Part shown: positions 43,901 to 54,463 of the stretch, in pieces
How positions within the stretch are numbered: the stretch's first letter is position 1
How the letters are laid out: the number at the start of each line of letters is the position of its first letter
NCBI GenBank assembly: GCA_947496355.1
Contig: CANMCO010000006.1
Span: 248,001 to 312,000, forward strand
DNA: 64,000 nucleotides
Reading direction: 5' to 3'
Source: an uncultured Aquimarina sp.
GTDB lineage: Bacteria > Bacteroidota > Bacteroidia > Flavobacteriales > Flavobacteriaceae
The notes under the pieces: model-generated
What the model was told of the DNA's origin: nothing
The model's input: the letters and a program-made list of their open reading frames with translations, nothing else
Database searches by the model: none
Translations under genes and position numbers: made by a program

Positions 43901-45016
43901 ATGAAGAATTCTATTTTCTTAGTCATTTTTGTGTTTTTCACTACTTTATCCTTTGCCCAGGAAAAGAAAAATGATATCGCATTAGAAGAAGATCCTAAAA
44001 ACTATACAAAAGAATTGGTTGTTCCGGGATTACAAATCCCATGGGGAATGGTTTGGTTGCCAGATGGGAGCATGCTTATCACAGAAAAAAGCGGCGAACT
44101 TATCCATTTCAAAAATGGAAATAAAACTTTAATCAATAATGTTCCTGAAGTTTACAATAGAAACCAAGGAGGGTTATTAGATATCGAATTACACCCAAAA
44201 TATGAAGAAAACGGGTGGATTTACATTTCATATTCCTCTAAAGAAGGAACTGAAAAAGGTGGGAACACAGCCCTAATTAGAGCAAAACTAGACGGTAATC
44301 GATTAACCAATATCCAAAAATTATATAAAGCAATACCAAACACTACTCGAGGTCATCATTTTGGGTCACGTATAGAATTTGACAATAATGGGTATCTATA
44401 TTTTTGCATTGGTGATCGAGGAAATCGAGATGTTAACCCACAGGACATTACAAAAGATGGCGGAAAAATATATCGATTAAATGATGATGGAAGCATCCCA
44501 AAGGATAATCCTTTTATAAACAAAAAGGGCGCCAAAAAGGCAATTTTCTCCTATGGACATCGTAACCCACAAGGAATGGCAATACATCCCAATGGATCAA
44601 TTTGGATACATGAACACGGTCCCAAAGGTGGTGATGAAATTAATATCATCAAAAAAGGTGTAAACTACGGATGGCCAGTAATAACATATGGTTTAAATTA
44701 TAGTGGCACTTCTATAACCAACATTACCAAAAAAGAAGGAATGGAGCAACCTTTATACTACTGGACCCCATCCATTGCACCAAGTGGTATGGACTTTATT
44801 ACTAGTGATAAATACCCCGATTGGAAAAATGATTTACTGGTAGGTTCATTAGTATTTCAGTATCTAGAGTTGGTTGAATTGACCAATAATAAAGTCACCG
44901 GGAGGAAAAAATTACTGGATGGCATGGGTAGAGTTCGCAATATAAGACAAGGCCCAGATGGATTCATTTATGTGGCAATAGAAAATAAAGGCATTGTAAA
45001 AATAATCCCAAATTAG
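43901..45016 (+). CDS. PQQ-dependent sugar dehydrogenase-like protein
   Basis: Start ATG 43901 gives 371 residues with a signal peptide ending SFAQ; an in-frame ATG at 43871 lies inside the previous gene. It has the Glucose/Sorbosone dehydrogenase (GSDH) propeller: LQIPWGMVWLPDGSMLITEKSG, GGLLDIELHPKY, GHHFGSRIEF, FCIGDRG, SYGHRNPQGMAIHP and WIHEHGPKGGDEIN. It oxidises aldose sugars in the periplasm with PQQ. A cytochrome c gene follows by 1 base and would take the electrons. Confidence 0.88.
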   Translation: MKNSIFLVIFVFFTTLSFAQEKKNDIALEEDPKNYTKELVVPGLQIPWGMVWLPDGSMLITEKSGELIHFKNGNKTLINNVPEVYNRNQGGLLDIELHPKYEENGWIYISYSSKEGTEKGGNTALIRAKLDGNRLTNIQKLYKAIPNTTRGHHFGSRIEFDNNGYLYFCIGDRGNRDVNPQDITKDGGKIYRLNDDGSIPKDNPFINKKGAKKAIFSYGHRNPQGMAIHPNGSIWIHEHGPKGGDEINIIKKGVNYGWPVITYGLNYSGTSITNITKKEGMEQPLYYWTPSIAPSGMDFITSDKYPDWKNDLLVGSLVFQYLELVELTNNKVTGRKKLLDGMGRVRNIRQGPDGFIYVAIENKGIVKIIPN

Positions 45017-45017
45017 A

Positions 45018-45482
45018 ATGAGAAAGCATATAAAAAGATTTTTTATTTTAGAGATTATAGTATTGATTATTAGTATTTCTATAACAGCACAAAAAGGAAA
45101 ATCCAATTCTAAATATGTTCATTATTTAGAACTAGAAACTCAGGATATAAAACTATCAGAAAGCATCATTCGAGGTGAAGAAATCTATGTTGATTTTTGT
45201 ATGCAATGTCATTTACCCAATGGAAAAGGAACACCAAACGTCTTTCCTCCTCTTGCAGGATCAGATTGGTTAATTAATAAACGAAAAGAAAGTATACATT
45301 CAATAAAATACGGATTAAATGGACCTATCAAAGTTAATGGAAAGCCTTATAATAGTGCAATGACGTCTTTGGGATTAGAGGACGAAGAAATTGTAGACGT
45401 AATGAACTATATCATGAATAGTTGGGGTAATACTCAAGAAAAAATTGTTACCTTACAGGAAGTTTCCGATATAAAGAATTAA
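45018..45482 (+). CDS. Exported c-type cytochrome
   Basis: A 154-residue protein with an N-terminal hydrophobic segment (to about 25) and one heme site, C61-M-Q-C64-H65. The LAGSDWL segment and the NSAMTSL methionine near 117 fit the cytochrome c Cytochrome_CBB3 type, where that Met is the distal ligand. It starts 1 base after the sugar dehydrogenase gene, so the pair is an electron-transfer unit. The chimeric ORF upstream probably once was a receptor of the same cluster. Confidence 0.88.
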   Translation: MRKHIKRFFILEIIVLIISISITAQKGKSNSKYVHYLELETQDIKLSESIIRGEEIYVDFCMQCHLPNGKGTPNVFPPLAGSDWLINKRKESIHSIKYGLNGPIKVNGKPYNSAMTSLGLEDEEIVDVMNYIMNSWGNTQEKIVTLQEVSDIKN

Positions 45483-45526
45483 TTATATAACAATCATAGA
45501 ATATTTTACGTTAATCATAATATTCT

Positions 45527-46321
45527 ATGTACACACAAATGAGGGGCAAAAATTCGGTTAACGAGATATTCTTTATGGGGTTTTTAACATTTTTTTCAAT
45601 GTCAATAACCTCACACTCGATTAATGCTCAAAACGAAATAGATTCTCCTAATAGATATAGATTTAAATATAAGTCAGAATTATATAAAGGAACCAGGCTT
45701 CAGATAACCGGACAGTTAAGAGCATTAAAAAACGATTCAAAATTTGTAGATATTCCTAATGAGATCGAAGAAGAACTTACTTCGCTTTTTATAACAACCA
45801 AGAAACAAGCGATACCCAAATTTTACAAAAAACACGCAATTACATTTCTAGACGCACTATATAGTTATGAGGACTTTGCTAATGTTTATGAAAACGCCTT
45901 ATATGAAATCATAAAAAAAGTAAAAAATGATATTTACGTGGTTGATTTTAAATTTGAAAGGCAGTTTATAAAAAGTAAAGTGAAATTTGATCGTATCTTG
46001 AAAGAAGACATAACAAATCTGGAAAAATTTGAACAAGCCAAAAAAGACCTTGTTGATAGTCAAACCAAATTATCATGCCATCGTTGGATGAAGAACAAGT
46101 TTGAGAAATATAAAAATATAGACATCATTAAAAATCCAGATGAATTAATGAAAGCTTTCAAAAAAACAGAAGCGGTGCATGTCTACAAACTATACATCGA
46201 AAATCATATCGAAAAAATTAAACCTTACTTAGAGAATCAGGTTATCGATTTTTATTATAAAAAATCCTTGCACGAAATCAATCCAGAGGTACTCGACCTT
46301 CATTATATAACCAAAATATAA
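45527..46321 (+). CDS. Exported protein of unknown function
   Basis: A 264-residue protein; ATG 45527 or 45539 are possible starts. A hydrophobic stretch at about 13-33 ends SINAQ, a signal-peptide-like cut. The mature part is helical and very rich in Lys and Glu (KKVKNDIYVVDFKFERQF, KNKFEKYKNID). No family was recognised, and neighbours give no clue; it is separated from anmK by 50 bases. Confidence 0.5.
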   Translation: MYTQMRGKNSVNEIFFMGFLTFFSMSITSHSINAQNEIDSPNRYRFKYKSELYKGTRLQITGQLRALKNDSKFVDIPNEIEEELTSLFITTKKQAIPKFYKKHAITFLDALYSYEDFANVYENALYEIIKKVKNDIYVVDFKFERQFIKSKVKFDRILKEDITNLEKFEQAKKDLVDSQTKLSCHRWMKNKFEKYKNIDIIKNPDELMKAFKKTEAVHVYKLYIENHIEKIKPYLENQVIDFYYKKSLHEINPEVLDLHYITKI

Positions 46322-46370
46322 TTTGCTAAAAAAATGTTCTTAAAATTATTTTATTAGCTTGGTGTATTAA

Positions 46371-47456
46371 ATGAATGCTTCTCAAAAAACATATAATGTC
46401 ATTGGTTTGATGTCCGGAACCTCTCTGGATGGTTTGGATATTGCATATTGCGTATTTGAAAAGAAAAACGATTCCTGGTCTTTTTCCCTTAAAAAAACAG
46501 AAGCTATTGATTATTCTTCAGAATTAAAAGAGGAATTAAAGAACACTGTATACTTAGAAGCTTCAAAGTTATTGGCGTTTCATAATATGTACGGAAATTG
46601 GTTGGGAAAGCAAGTCAAAAGTTTTATTGACAAAAATGAGATCAACATTGATTTTATTGCTAGCCATGGTCATACCGTTTTTCATCAACCGGAAATTGGT
46701 CTAACATATCAAATCGGATCTGGGCAACATATTGCAAACACAAGTGGCGAAAAAGTAATTTGTGATTTTAGAACTAACGATGTTGCCTTAGGCGGTCAAG
46801 GAGCTCCGCTAGTACCAATTGGAGATCAATTATTGTTTGGTGACTATGACTTTTGCTTAAATCTGGGTGGGATTAGCAACATTTCTTTTGATAGTGCTGG
46901 AAAAAGGATGGCATATGATATTTCACCTGCCAATATGCTGTTAAATTTGATTTGTAAAAAAATAAACCTGGAGTTTGATGAAGGAGGTAAACTTGCAGCC
47001 ACCGGAACCACAAACATCGATTTATTAAACAAGTTGGATACTTTGGAGTATTACAAACTCCCCTACCCCAAATCTCTGGGATATGAATGGTTTAAGGAGA
47101 ATATTATTCCCCTTATCCAAAACACGCACGATTCTATAGAAAACCTCCTGAATACCTCTATTTCTCATATTACAAGGCAAATAGCTAACGATATTAAAAA
47201 TACAAGAAAAGAAAACTCAACACTTCTTGTCACAGGAGGAGGTGCAAAAAATAAGTTTTTGATTGAAAAACTACAGCAAGAACTAGGCGAATTTTCGAAG
47301 GTTATTGTGCCAAAAGAGCAAATTATCGATTATAAAGAAGCTATAATCTTTGGATTTATGGGCGTTCTTAGAGAAAGAAATGAAGTAAATTGCCTACAAT
47401 CAGTGACCGGAGCTAGCAAAAATTCTTCTTCAGGAGTTATTTACTATCCATCGTGA
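46371..47456 (+). CDS. anmK: Anhydro-N-acetylmuramic acid kinase
   Basis: A 361-residue cytosolic kinase of the ASKHA fold. The signature GLMSGTSLDGLDIAY is at about 12-26, IASHGHTVFHQP at about 97-108, NLGGISNIS near 164 and LLVTGGGAKN near 285. It phosphorylates 1,6-anhydro-MurNAc with water-assisted ring opening, recycling cell-wall sugar to MurNAc-6-phosphate. Normal length. It is the first of the core genes that follow on the same strand. Confidence 0.95.
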   Translation: MNASQKTYNVIGLMSGTSLDGLDIAYCVFEKKNDSWSFSLKKTEAIDYSSELKEELKNTVYLEASKLLAFHNMYGNWLGKQVKSFIDKNEINIDFIASHGHTVFHQPEIGLTYQIGSGQHIANTSGEKVICDFRTNDVALGGQGAPLVPIGDQLLFGDYDFCLNLGGISNISFDSAGKRMAYDISPANMLLNLICKKINLEFDEGGKLAATGTTNIDLLNKLDTLEYYKLPYPKSLGYEWFKENIIPLIQNTHDSIENLLNTSISHITRQIANDIKNTRKENSTLLVTGGGAKNKFLIEKLQQELGEFSKVIVPKEQIIDYKEAIIFGFMGVLRERNEVNCLQSVTGASKNSSSGVIYYPS

Positions 47457-47490
47457 ATAAGTTTTATACCAAAGATTAACTTGCATTCTG

Positions 47491-47498
47491 TAAATTTG
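47491..47498 (+). promoter_or_regulatory. -7 box ahead of udk
   Basis: TAAATTTG is an exact TAnnTTTG match, 17 bases before the udk ATG. No TTTG is seen at 19-21 bases upstream. Confidence 0.5.
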
Positions 47499-47515
47499 CC
47501 AAAAAACAAATAAAG

Positions 47516-48124
47516 ATGCTAATTATTGGTATTGCCGGAGGTACAGGTTGCGGAAAAACTACTGTTGTTAACCACATTGTTAATGAACTACCTGAAAATG
47601 AAGTATGTGTAATTTCACAAGATTCCTATTATAAAGACACTAGTCATCTAACCTATGACGAGAGAACCAAAATAAATTTTGATCACCCTCAATCTATTGA
47701 TTTTGATTTATTAGTAGAACATTTGTCCGAATTAAGAGATGGAAAAACAATCCAACAACCTGTGTACTCTTTTGTTGAGCATAACCGCACAAGCGAAACC
47801 GTTAGCACCAAACCAAGTAAGGTAATTATCGTAGAGGGTATTTTGATTCTCACCAATCAAAAAATTCGTGATATGTTTGATATAAAAATATATGTACATA
47901 CCGATAGTGATGAACGACTAATTAGAAGGCTTAAACGTGATATTGCAGAACGTGGAAGAGATATTGATGAAGTTTTGGACAGATATCAAAATACCTTAAA
48001 GCCAATGCATCAACAGTTCATTGACCCTACCAAAGAATATGCTGACCTCATTATCCCCAATAATCATTACAACAATGTAGCTGTTGATATTGTTCGCACT
48101 ATAATAAAGGAACGCTTGAATTAA
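47516..48124 (+). CDS. udk: Uridine kinase
   Basis: A 202-residue kinase with Walker A GGTGCGKTT at residues 8-16, the QDSYYKD substrate segment near 42, DHPQSIDFDLL near 62, and the RDIAERGRD lid near 146. It phosphorylates uridine and cytidine with ATP or GTP in pyrimidine salvage. Followed by the FtsB-like gene, 37 bases on. Confidence 0.93.
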   Translation: MLIIGIAGGTGCGKTTVVNHIVNELPENEVCVISQDSYYKDTSHLTYDERTKINFDHPQSIDFDLLVEHLSELRDGKTIQQPVYSFVEHNRTSETVSTKPSKVIIVEGILILTNQKIRDMFDIKIYVHTDSDERLIRRLKRDIAERGRDIDEVLDRYQNTLKPMHQQFIDPTKEYADLIIPNNHYNNVAVDIVRTIIKERLN

Positions 48125-48161
48125 CTTTTGTACCTTTACATCAAACATTATCCTACTTAGA

Positions 48162-48521
48162 TTGAAGCTTAAAAGTTATTTTCAGAAACTAAAAAACAAA
48201 CCGGCATTGATACCGATATTTGCTATATTTTTAAATAAATATGTGCTTATCGTATTACTTTTTGTGGTGTGGATGCTATTTCTGGATACCAACTCATGGT
48301 TAATTCATAGAGAACTGGATCAGGAAATTCAGGAACTAGAGGATAACAAAAAATATTACATCAAGGAGATCATTAAAGATCAAAAAGATATAAAAGTATT
48401 GAAGGACAGCAACGAGCTAGAAAAATTTGCACGAGAAGAGTATTTTATGAAACGTGAGAATGAAGAAATTTATATCATCGAATATGAAGATAGCGTGCCT
48501 AAAACCAAGATAGATGACTAA
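48162..48521 (+). CDS. Septum formation initiator (FtsB/DivIC-like)
   Basis: A 119-residue single-pass protein with a TTG start. A membrane helix at about 28-45 (VLIVLLFVVWMLFLD) is followed by a coiled coil to about 90 and the LEKFAREEYFMKRENEEIYIIE segment typical of the FtsB/DivIC family. It helps build the division complex at mid-cell. Its end overlaps the start of mutA by 8 bases, so translation is coupled. Confidence 0.85.
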   Translation: MKLKSYFQKLKNKPALIPIFAIFLNKYVLIVLLFVVWMLFLDTNSWLIHRELDQEIQELEDNKKYYIKEIIKDQKDIKVLKDSNELEKFAREEYFMKRENEEIYIIEYEDSVPKTKIDD

Positions 48522-49875
48522 ATCCTTATTTGATAGTTTTGAAGAAGTATCTTCGAAGCAATGGAAACAAAAAATTCAGTTCGATCTCAAGGGTGCAGAT
48601 TATAATGAAGCGCTCATTTTTAAAACTTTAGAAGGGATTGATATAAAACCATTTTATAATCAAGAAGACCTTGATGGAATTACCAACCCGGTTTCACACC
48701 CTTCAACATGGGATAATTCAATAAGAATAGAAGCTACAGGGACGTCGTCTGCTAATCAAAAAGCAATTAAAGCAATAGATAAAGGTGCAGAAAGCCTATT
48801 TTTTGTGATCAAAGATGAAAATGTAGATCCAGAAGGGCTTTTACATAACATTCCCAAGGACACCTCCATCTTTATTGAAACTAAATTTCTTTCGAGTTCT
48901 TATGTTCAAAAACTAAATACCATTGCTCAAACTAATAGAAATGATATTTACGTATTAACCGATATCATAAACAATCTTGCAGCTACCGGAAATTGGTTCA
49001 AGAACTTAAAAGAAGATCATCACAATATCGAAGAAATTACTAAATACGACTCGTTAAAGAGTGTTATGAGTATAGATATAAGTTTGTACCAAAATTCAGG
49101 CGCTACTATGGTGCAACAATTAGCATATTCTTTGGCTCATGCTAATGAATATCTCAATTTCTTTAGTAATAATGATTTTAATCCTTTTAAGAAAACTAAG
49201 CCTATATTTAAAGTTTCTATTGGCGGAAATTATTTCTTCGAGATCGCCAAACTAAGAGCAATTAGATTACTTTGGTCTACATTAGCCGCGGAATATGAAG
49301 TCAAAGAAGATTGTCACATTCTGGCCTATCCTTCTCATAGAAACAAAACAATTTTAGATTACAATGTAAATATGTTACGAACGACTACAGAATGTATGAG
49401 TGCAATACTAGGTGGTGCAAATACAATCTATAATATTGCATATGATGACATTTATAATCTTGAAAATGATTTTGGTACCAGAATTTCTTTGAATCAACTT
49501 TTGATATTAAAGAATGAAAGCTATATGGATCTGGTTAGCAATCCAGCTTCAGGATCCTATTATATCGAGAGTCTAACGGACCAATTAGCCGAAAAAGGCC
49601 TTTCATTATTCAAAAACATTGAAGAAGGTGGTGGTTTTTTAAAGCAACTAAAATCTGGGATTATTCAGAAAAAAATTAAAGAAAGTGCAAACAAAGAACA
49701 AGAGCTATTTGATAACGAAAAGATTATTCTAACGGGCTCAAACAAATACAAAAATCAAGAAGAAGTAATTCCGGCTTTTCAAAAAAATGTATTTCAAAGT
49801 AAAAATGTAAGAAAAACACTACTTGAACCTGTTTTAAAAAGTCGATTAAGTGAGCTAATCGAGAAAAAAGTGTAA
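48514..49875 (+). CDS. mutA: Methylmalonyl-CoA mutase, small subunit
   Basis: A 453-residue subunit related to the N-terminal barrel of MutB (FEEVSSKQWKQKIQFDLKGADY at the start; MLRTTTECMSAILGGANTIYN near 289). It lacks a C-terminal cobalamin-binding domain, as expected for a non-catalytic subunit, and is shorter than actinobacterial MutA. With MutB it interconverts methylmalonyl-CoA and succinyl-CoA. The gene is normally directly followed by mutB; here about 1.46 kb with two other genes lies between. Confidence 0.9.
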   Translation: MTKSLFDSFEEVSSKQWKQKIQFDLKGADYNEALIFKTLEGIDIKPFYNQEDLDGITNPVSHPSTWDNSIRIEATGTSSANQKAIKAIDKGAESLFFVIKDENVDPEGLLHNIPKDTSIFIETKFLSSSYVQKLNTIAQTNRNDIYVLTDIINNLAATGNWFKNLKEDHHNIEEITKYDSLKSVMSIDISLYQNSGATMVQQLAYSLAHANEYLNFFSNNDFNPFKKTKPIFKVSIGGNYFFEIAKLRAIRLLWSTLAAEYEVKEDCHILAYPSHRNKTILDYNVNMLRTTTECMSAILGGANTIYNIAYDDIYNLENDFGTRISLNQLLILKNESYMDLVSNPASGSYYIESLTDQLAEKGLSLFKNIEEGGGFLKQLKSGIIQKKIKESANKEQELFDNEKIILTGSNKYKNQEEVIPAFQKNVFQSKNVRKTLLEPVLKSRLSELIEKKV

Positions 49876-49964
49876 ATAATCGTTAATATTTCCTAACTTA
49901 TTGTTAACTTGCATCTAAATTATTAAAATAGAGCTTATACATTAACTTTACTAAACCCTAATCA

Positions 49965-50591
49965 ATGCCCCTTAAGATTAGATCTAGGATTATCGTCTTA
50001 TTCTTGATAGTATCTCCTCGATTTACATATGCGCAATCTGCTAATAATTGCCTTAGTGTAGACGATACCGGTATTATAAAAAGAGCATATGAATCTTTCG
50101 AAAATGATTTATTTAGTTATTACCAATTTGGTAACGATTCTATAAAAACATATAGAACCTTCTTAGCAGAAGTTGCCAGTTTGTCAATAAATCTCAGAAA
50201 ACTACCTTCAGATAATTCTATTCAGCTGGCTCGCGAATTTAAAAAAATAGCCGATAATAAAAATTCTCTTTGGATAAAGTTAAGTGAGTATGAAAACCAG
50301 GAGGCAGTAAAAAAATCGTCCCCTACGACATCTGGTAAAAAGGAGAAAGAAGTTCTCATTTTTAATTATAGAGGCGGATTTATACAATGTCTTAAAAACA
50401 CAAGCGATAGCGATGATTTTAAGGATATCGTAAACTCTCTGGAAGAAGATGGAAATGTAAGTACTTCGCTTATTTCTCAAAAAATCTATTATATGACAGA
50501 TAGAGAGTTTTCAAAAATTGAGATCAAAAATTTTATTGCATTTGATATTTACTATTCAATATTAATGGTGATAGAAAAAGCTTTTGGGTAA
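49965..50591 (+). CDS. Exported protein of unknown function within the mutAB locus
   Basis: A 208-residue protein with an N-terminal signal peptide (MPLKIRSRIIVLFLIV to TYAQ). The mature part is helical with few recognisable features; a Lys-rich spacer (TSGKKEKEVL) lies near residue 120. No family is recognised. It stands 89 bases behind mutA and may be transcribed with it; no terminator is visible between them. Confidence 0.5.
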   Translation: MPLKIRSRIIVLFLIVSPRFTYAQSANNCLSVDDTGIIKRAYESFENDLFSYYQFGNDSIKTYRTFLAEVASLSINLRKLPSDNSIQLAREFKKIADNKNSLWIKLSEYENQEAVKKSSPTTSGKKEKEVLIFNYRGGFIQCLKNTSDSDDFKDIVNSLEEDGNVSTSLISQKIYYMTDREFSKIEIKNFIAFDIYYSILMVIEKAFG

Positions 50592-50661
50592 TATAGACAA
50601 CATCTCAAATAGTTAATTATTTATTATTAATACTTTCTGGAATAAATTATCAATAAAACCG

Positions 50662-50669
50662 TAATTTTG
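50662..50669 (+). promoter_or_regulatory. -7 box ahead of the lipoprotein/mutB pair
   Basis: TAATTTTG is an exact TAnnTTTG match, 27 bases ahead of the ATG at 50697. It suggests that mutB can be transcribed separately from mutA. Confidence 0.5.
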
Positions 50670-50696
50670 CATTTTTACTAATGATTACGCTTTTCC

Positions 50697-51338
50697 ATGA
50701 AAAAAAATTATGGTTTTCTCATTTGTGTGCTTTTACTTTTAACATCTTGCAATATTGTAATAAAAGAAGCTGGCAATTGGATTGAGAAATCAAACTCAAA
50801 TTCTCCAGAAGATATAACTGGTAATTATTTTGCTCTAGAAAATGGATTGGTTAAAACTTACTTGCCACATGGTTTTAAACAATGTACCATTGAGCAATAT
50901 GAATCTATTCTTGATTCTTCATTAACTAAAAATCAAATTAAGGCAGAAATCAGCAGACTTGAAGGTATGCGAAACCTAAAAGGCTCTTTTTACTTGTTTT
51001 TTGACTCATATACCCGATCTACATATACTATTAATAATATGCCCTACTTAAGTTTCAATAAGAATGACGCTAAAATGTTGTTATCAATAATAAAACAAAA
51101 TAACGACAGGGTAAGCCTATCAACCGACTTGAATTTTAAAAAGTTGACAGCTTCTTACGCAAAAACCAAAGAATTTACCATGTTTCGGTCTATATTTCAG
51201 ATTAACAACTTCAAAACAGAAATGAAAGCTTTCAATACATCTTATATTCTTTCGGCTAATAAGAAAACATTCATGATCAATTTAACAACTCCTTTCAAAA
51301 CAAATTTTGATGGATATATTGAAAAAATGAAATTTTAA
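50697..51338 (+). CDS. Lipoprotein of unknown function, coupled to mutB
   Basis: A 213-residue protein with lipobox LLLTSC (Cys18). The mature part alternates short strands and helices; no domain was recognised. It has its own -7 box and its stop is 1 base ahead of the mutB ATG, so it is co-transcribed with mutB. A lipoprotein has no obvious role in propionate metabolism, so the pairing may be accidental. Confidence 0.5.
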   Translation: MKKNYGFLICVLLLLTSCNIVIKEAGNWIEKSNSNSPEDITGNYFALENGLVKTYLPHGFKQCTIEQYESILDSSLTKNQIKAEISRLEGMRNLKGSFYLFFDSYTRSTYTINNMPYLSFNKNDAKMLLSIIKQNNDRVSLSTDLNFKKLTASYAKTKEFTMFRSIFQINNFKTEMKAFNTSYILSANKKTFMINLTTPFKTNFDGYIEKMKF

Positions 51339-51339
51339 A

Positions 51340-53472
51340 ATGACTAGAAAAAAACTTCAACATATTCAGTTAAAAAAAGAAAAATCACACTCCAAAAAAG
51401 TGAATTTTTCAACACATACAACTTCAGAAGGAATTGACATTAAATCTTCCTATATCAAGGACAATGTTGCTAAGTTAGATCATCTTAATTTCTCCGCGGG
51501 ATTACCTCCATTTTTGCGAGGACCATACTCAACAATGTACGTTCGAAGACCATGGACCATTAGACAATATGCTGGTTTTTCGACTGCTGAAGAAAGTAAT
51601 GCATTCTATCGTAGAAATCTTGCCGCAGGACAAAAAGGGCTTTCTGTAGCTTTTGACCTAGCAACGCATAGAGGTTATGACAGTGATCACGAAAGAGTGG
51701 TTGGAGACGTTGGTATGGCAGGGGTGGCTATAGACACAGTGGAAGACATGAAAGTGCTTTTTGATCAAATTCCACTAGATAAGATGTCGGTTTCTATGAC
51801 AATGAATGGTGCAGTATTGCCTATTATGGCATTTTATATTGTAGCAGCAGAAGAACAAGGTGTTGACAAAAACCTGCTATCAGGAACTATTCAAAACGAT
51901 ATCCTAAAAGAGTTCATGGTGCGTAATACATACGTTTATCCTCCTACTCCATCAATGCGAATCATAGGTGATATTTTCAAATATTGCTCTAAAAATATGC
52001 CGAAATTTAACCCGATAAGTATTTCGGGATATCATATGCAAGAAGCGGGAGCTACATGCGATATAGAGTTAGCATATACCTTGGCCGATGGTCTTGAATA
52101 TATTAGAAAAGGGATAGAGGCAGGAATGGATATCGATTCTTTTGCTCCTCGCCTATCTTTTTTCTGGGCAATAGGAATGAATCATTTTATGGAAATTGCC
52201 AAAATGAGAGCGGCGAGAATGCTTTGGGCAAAATTAATTAAACAATTCGATCCAAAAAACCTCAAGTCATTGATGCTACGAACTCATTGCCAAACTAGCG
52301 GATGGAGTTTAACAGCGCAAGATCCATTTAACAATGTAGCACGTACATGTATTGAAGCCAGTGCAGCCGCCTTTGGAGGAACACAAAGTTTACATACCAA
52401 TGCTTTGGATGAGGCTATAGCATTACCAACCGATTTTTCTGCAAGAATTGCCAGAAATACACAAATATATCTACAAGAAGAAACCCAAATCACAAGAACT
52501 GTTGACCCCTGGGCAGGAAGTTATTATGTAGAATCTCTAACCAATGACATTGCAGAAAAAGCCTGGAAACTGATTGAAGAGGTTGAAGAATTAGGAGGAA
52601 TGACCAAAGCTATAGAAGCAGGAATTCCTAAAATGAGAATTGAAGAAGCTGCAGCTCGAAAACAAGCGAGAATTGATAGTGAACAAGATGTAATTATTGG
52701 GGTTAATAAATACAAATTAGAAGAGGAAGAAGCGATCAGTACTCTTAAAGTAGATAATAATGCTGTACGAACTCAGCAAATAGAAGGGTTAGAAAAAGTA
52801 AAATCTATTAGAGATAATGAAGCTGTAAAAAGAATTTTAGCCAAATTAACTACGGCTGCAAGTGATGCAAATGCAAATCTATTAACTTTAGCCGTTGAAG
52901 CAGCTAGATTACGAGCAACCCTAGGTGAAATTAGTGACGCTCTAGAGAAAGAATACGGACGACATAAAGCACAAATTAAAACGTTCACAGGAGTGTATGC
53001 AAAAGAAATAAAAAACGATGAATCTTTTAATAAAGCAAGAGAATTAGCAAATCAATTTGCAGAATTAGAAGGTCGTAGACCCAGAATCATGATTGCCAAA
53101 ATGGGACAAGATGGCCATGATCGTGGAGCCAAGGTAGTAGCTACAAGTTATGCAGATGTAGGTTTTGATGTTGATATTGGCCCTCTTTTTCAAACTCCGG
53201 TAGAAGCTGCTAAACAGGCTGTTGAGAATGACGTACATATTGTTGGTGTTTCTTCCCTTGCGGGTGGACATAAGACGTTGGTACCGCAAATTGTTGGCGA
53301 ACTTAAAAAATATGGTAGAGAAGATATCATGATTATTGTTGGGGGTGTAATTCCTCCTGATGATTATGATTTCCTATTTGAGGCAGGAGCTGTCGCTATT
53401 TTTGGTCCGGGAACAAAAATCAGTGATGCTGCTATTACAATCTTAGAAATATTAATCTCAACGTTTGAGTAA
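51340..53472 (+). CDS. mutB: Methylmalonyl-CoA mutase, large (catalytic) subunit
   Basis: A 710-residue enzyme. The catalytic barrel (about 30-560) contains the [10 protein letters not shown] start region, [13 protein letters not shown] and [11 protein letters not shown] motifs; the C-terminal cobalamin-binding domain (about 575-705) has the D-x-H-x-x-G motif as D591-G-H593-D-R-G, then [13 protein letters not shown]593 is the expected lower cobalt ligand. It isomerises methylmalonyl-CoA and succinyl-CoA with adenosylcobalamin. Full length, no defects seen. Confidence 0.97.
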   Translation: MTRKKLQHIQLKKEKSHSKKVNFSTHTTSEGIDIKSSYIKDNVAKLDHLNFSAGLPPFLRGPYSTMYVRRPWTIRQYAGFSTAEESNAFYRRNLAAGQKGLSVAFDLATHRGYDSDHERVVGDVGMAGVAIDTVEDMKVLFDQIPLDKMSVSMTMNGAVLPIMAFYIVAAEEQGVDKNLLSGTIQNDILKEFMVRNTYVYPPTPSMRIIGDIFKYCSKNMPKFNPISISGYHMQEAGATCDIELAYTLADGLEYIRKGIEAGMDIDSFAPRLSFFWAIGMNHFMEIAKMRAARMLWAKLIKQFDPKNLKSLMLRTHCQTSGWSLTAQDPFNNVARTCIEASAAAFGGTQSLHTNALDEAIALPTDFSARIARNTQIYLQEETQITRTVDPWAGSYYVESLTNDIAEKAWKLIEEVEELGGMTKAIEAGIPKMRIEEAAARKQARIDSEQDVIIGVNKYKLEEEEAISTLKVDNNAVRTQQIEGLEKVKSIRDNEAVKRILAKLTTAASDANANLLTLAVEAARLRATLGEISDALEKEYGRHKAQIKTFTGVYAKEIKNDESFNKARELANQFAELEGRRPRIMIAKMGQDGHDRGAKVVATSYADVGFDVDIGPLFQTPVEAAKQAVENDVHIVGVSSLAGGHKTLVPQIVGELKKYGREDIMIIVGGVIPPDDYDFLFEAGAVAIFGPGTKISDAAITILEILISTFE

Positions 53473-53552
53473 AGAACAAAAAATACTATGCATGCATAGC
53501 TTTTTTGAAGTATTAATCGTAACTTTCACCAAATATTGACAATCATACACCT

Positions 53553-54434
53553 ATGAGTTATACAGATAAAATGCTTCGTGATGGAGCACTAAAAGGAAAA
53601 AACATTGTCGTTACCGGAGGTGGTAGCGGATTAGGAAAAGCGATGACCAAGTGTTTTCTAGAACTTGGTGCCAAAGTTGCTATAACATCTCGTAATCTTG
53701 AAAAACTAGAAAACACGGCTAAAGAACTTGAAACTGAAACAGGTGGCACGTGCTTACCTTTGCAATGTGATGTTAGACATTATGACCAAGTAGAAGCAAT
53801 GAGAGACAAAGCTCTTGCCGAGTTTGGCTCTATAGATGTATTACTTAATAATGCAGCTGGAAACTTTATTTCTCCAACAGAACGTTTATCGGCAAATGCA
53901 TTTGATACCATAATAGATATTGTTCTTAAAGGAACTAAGAATTGTACATTGGCTTTTGGAAAACATTGGATTGATACAAAGTCTAAAAATACAGTCGTTC
54001 TTAATATTGTTACTACGTATGCATGGACGGGATCTGCTTATGTTGTACCAAGTGCTACAGCCAAAGCAGGCGTACTTGCAATGACAAGATCTCTTGCGGT
54101 AGAATGGGCAAAGTACGGAATGCGATTTAATGCAATTGCACCAGGACCATTTCCAACAAAAGGAGCATGGGATAGATTAATGCCTGGAGATTTAAAAGAA
54201 AAACTTGATATCACTAAACAAGTACCTTTGGGTCGTGTAGGTGATCATCAAGAGCTTGCCAATTTAGCTTCATATTTAGTTTCAGATTTCTCTGCCTATG
54301 TTAACGGTGAAGTAGTTACAATAGATGGTGGAGAATGGTTAAAAGGTGCTGGAGAGTTTAATATGCTTGAGCAAGTTCCGGAAGAAATGTGGGACATGCT
54401 AGAGGCTTCTATACGATCTAAAAACAAGAAATAA
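53553..54434 (+). CDS. SDR-family oxidoreductase, 2,4-dienoyl-CoA reductase-like
   Basis: A 293-residue Rossmann enzyme. TGGGSGLGKAM at about 21-31 binds the dinucleotide, NNAAGNF near 100 is typical of the peroxisomal/mitochondrial DECR-like branch, and GSAYVVPSATAKAGV near 168-182 holds the K of the active site; the usual Tyr of YxxxK is Ser here (SATAK), as in the DECR subfamily. It reduces 2,4-dienoyl-CoA in unsaturated fatty-acid oxidation. The neighbouring mutase fits acyl-CoA metabolism. Confidence 0.85.
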   Translation: MSYTDKMLRDGALKGKNIVVTGGGSGLGKAMTKCFLELGAKVAITSRNLEKLENTAKELETETGGTCLPLQCDVRHYDQVEAMRDKALAEFGSIDVLLNNAAGNFISPTERLSANAFDTIIDIVLKGTKNCTLAFGKHWIDTKSKNTVVLNIVTTYAWTGSAYVVPSATAKAGVLAMTRSLAVEWAKYGMRFNAIAPGPFPTKGAWDRLMPGDLKEKLDITKQVPLGRVGDHQELANLASYLVSDFSAYVNGEVVTIDGGEWLKGAGEFNMLEQVPEEMWDMLEASIRSKNKK

Positions 54435-54463
54435 CTAGTTATTAACAATAATTAAGGTACACT

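Noticed and set aside
52284..52988. Minus-strand frames opposite mutB
   Set aside because: They are antisense shadows of a fully conserved enzyme.
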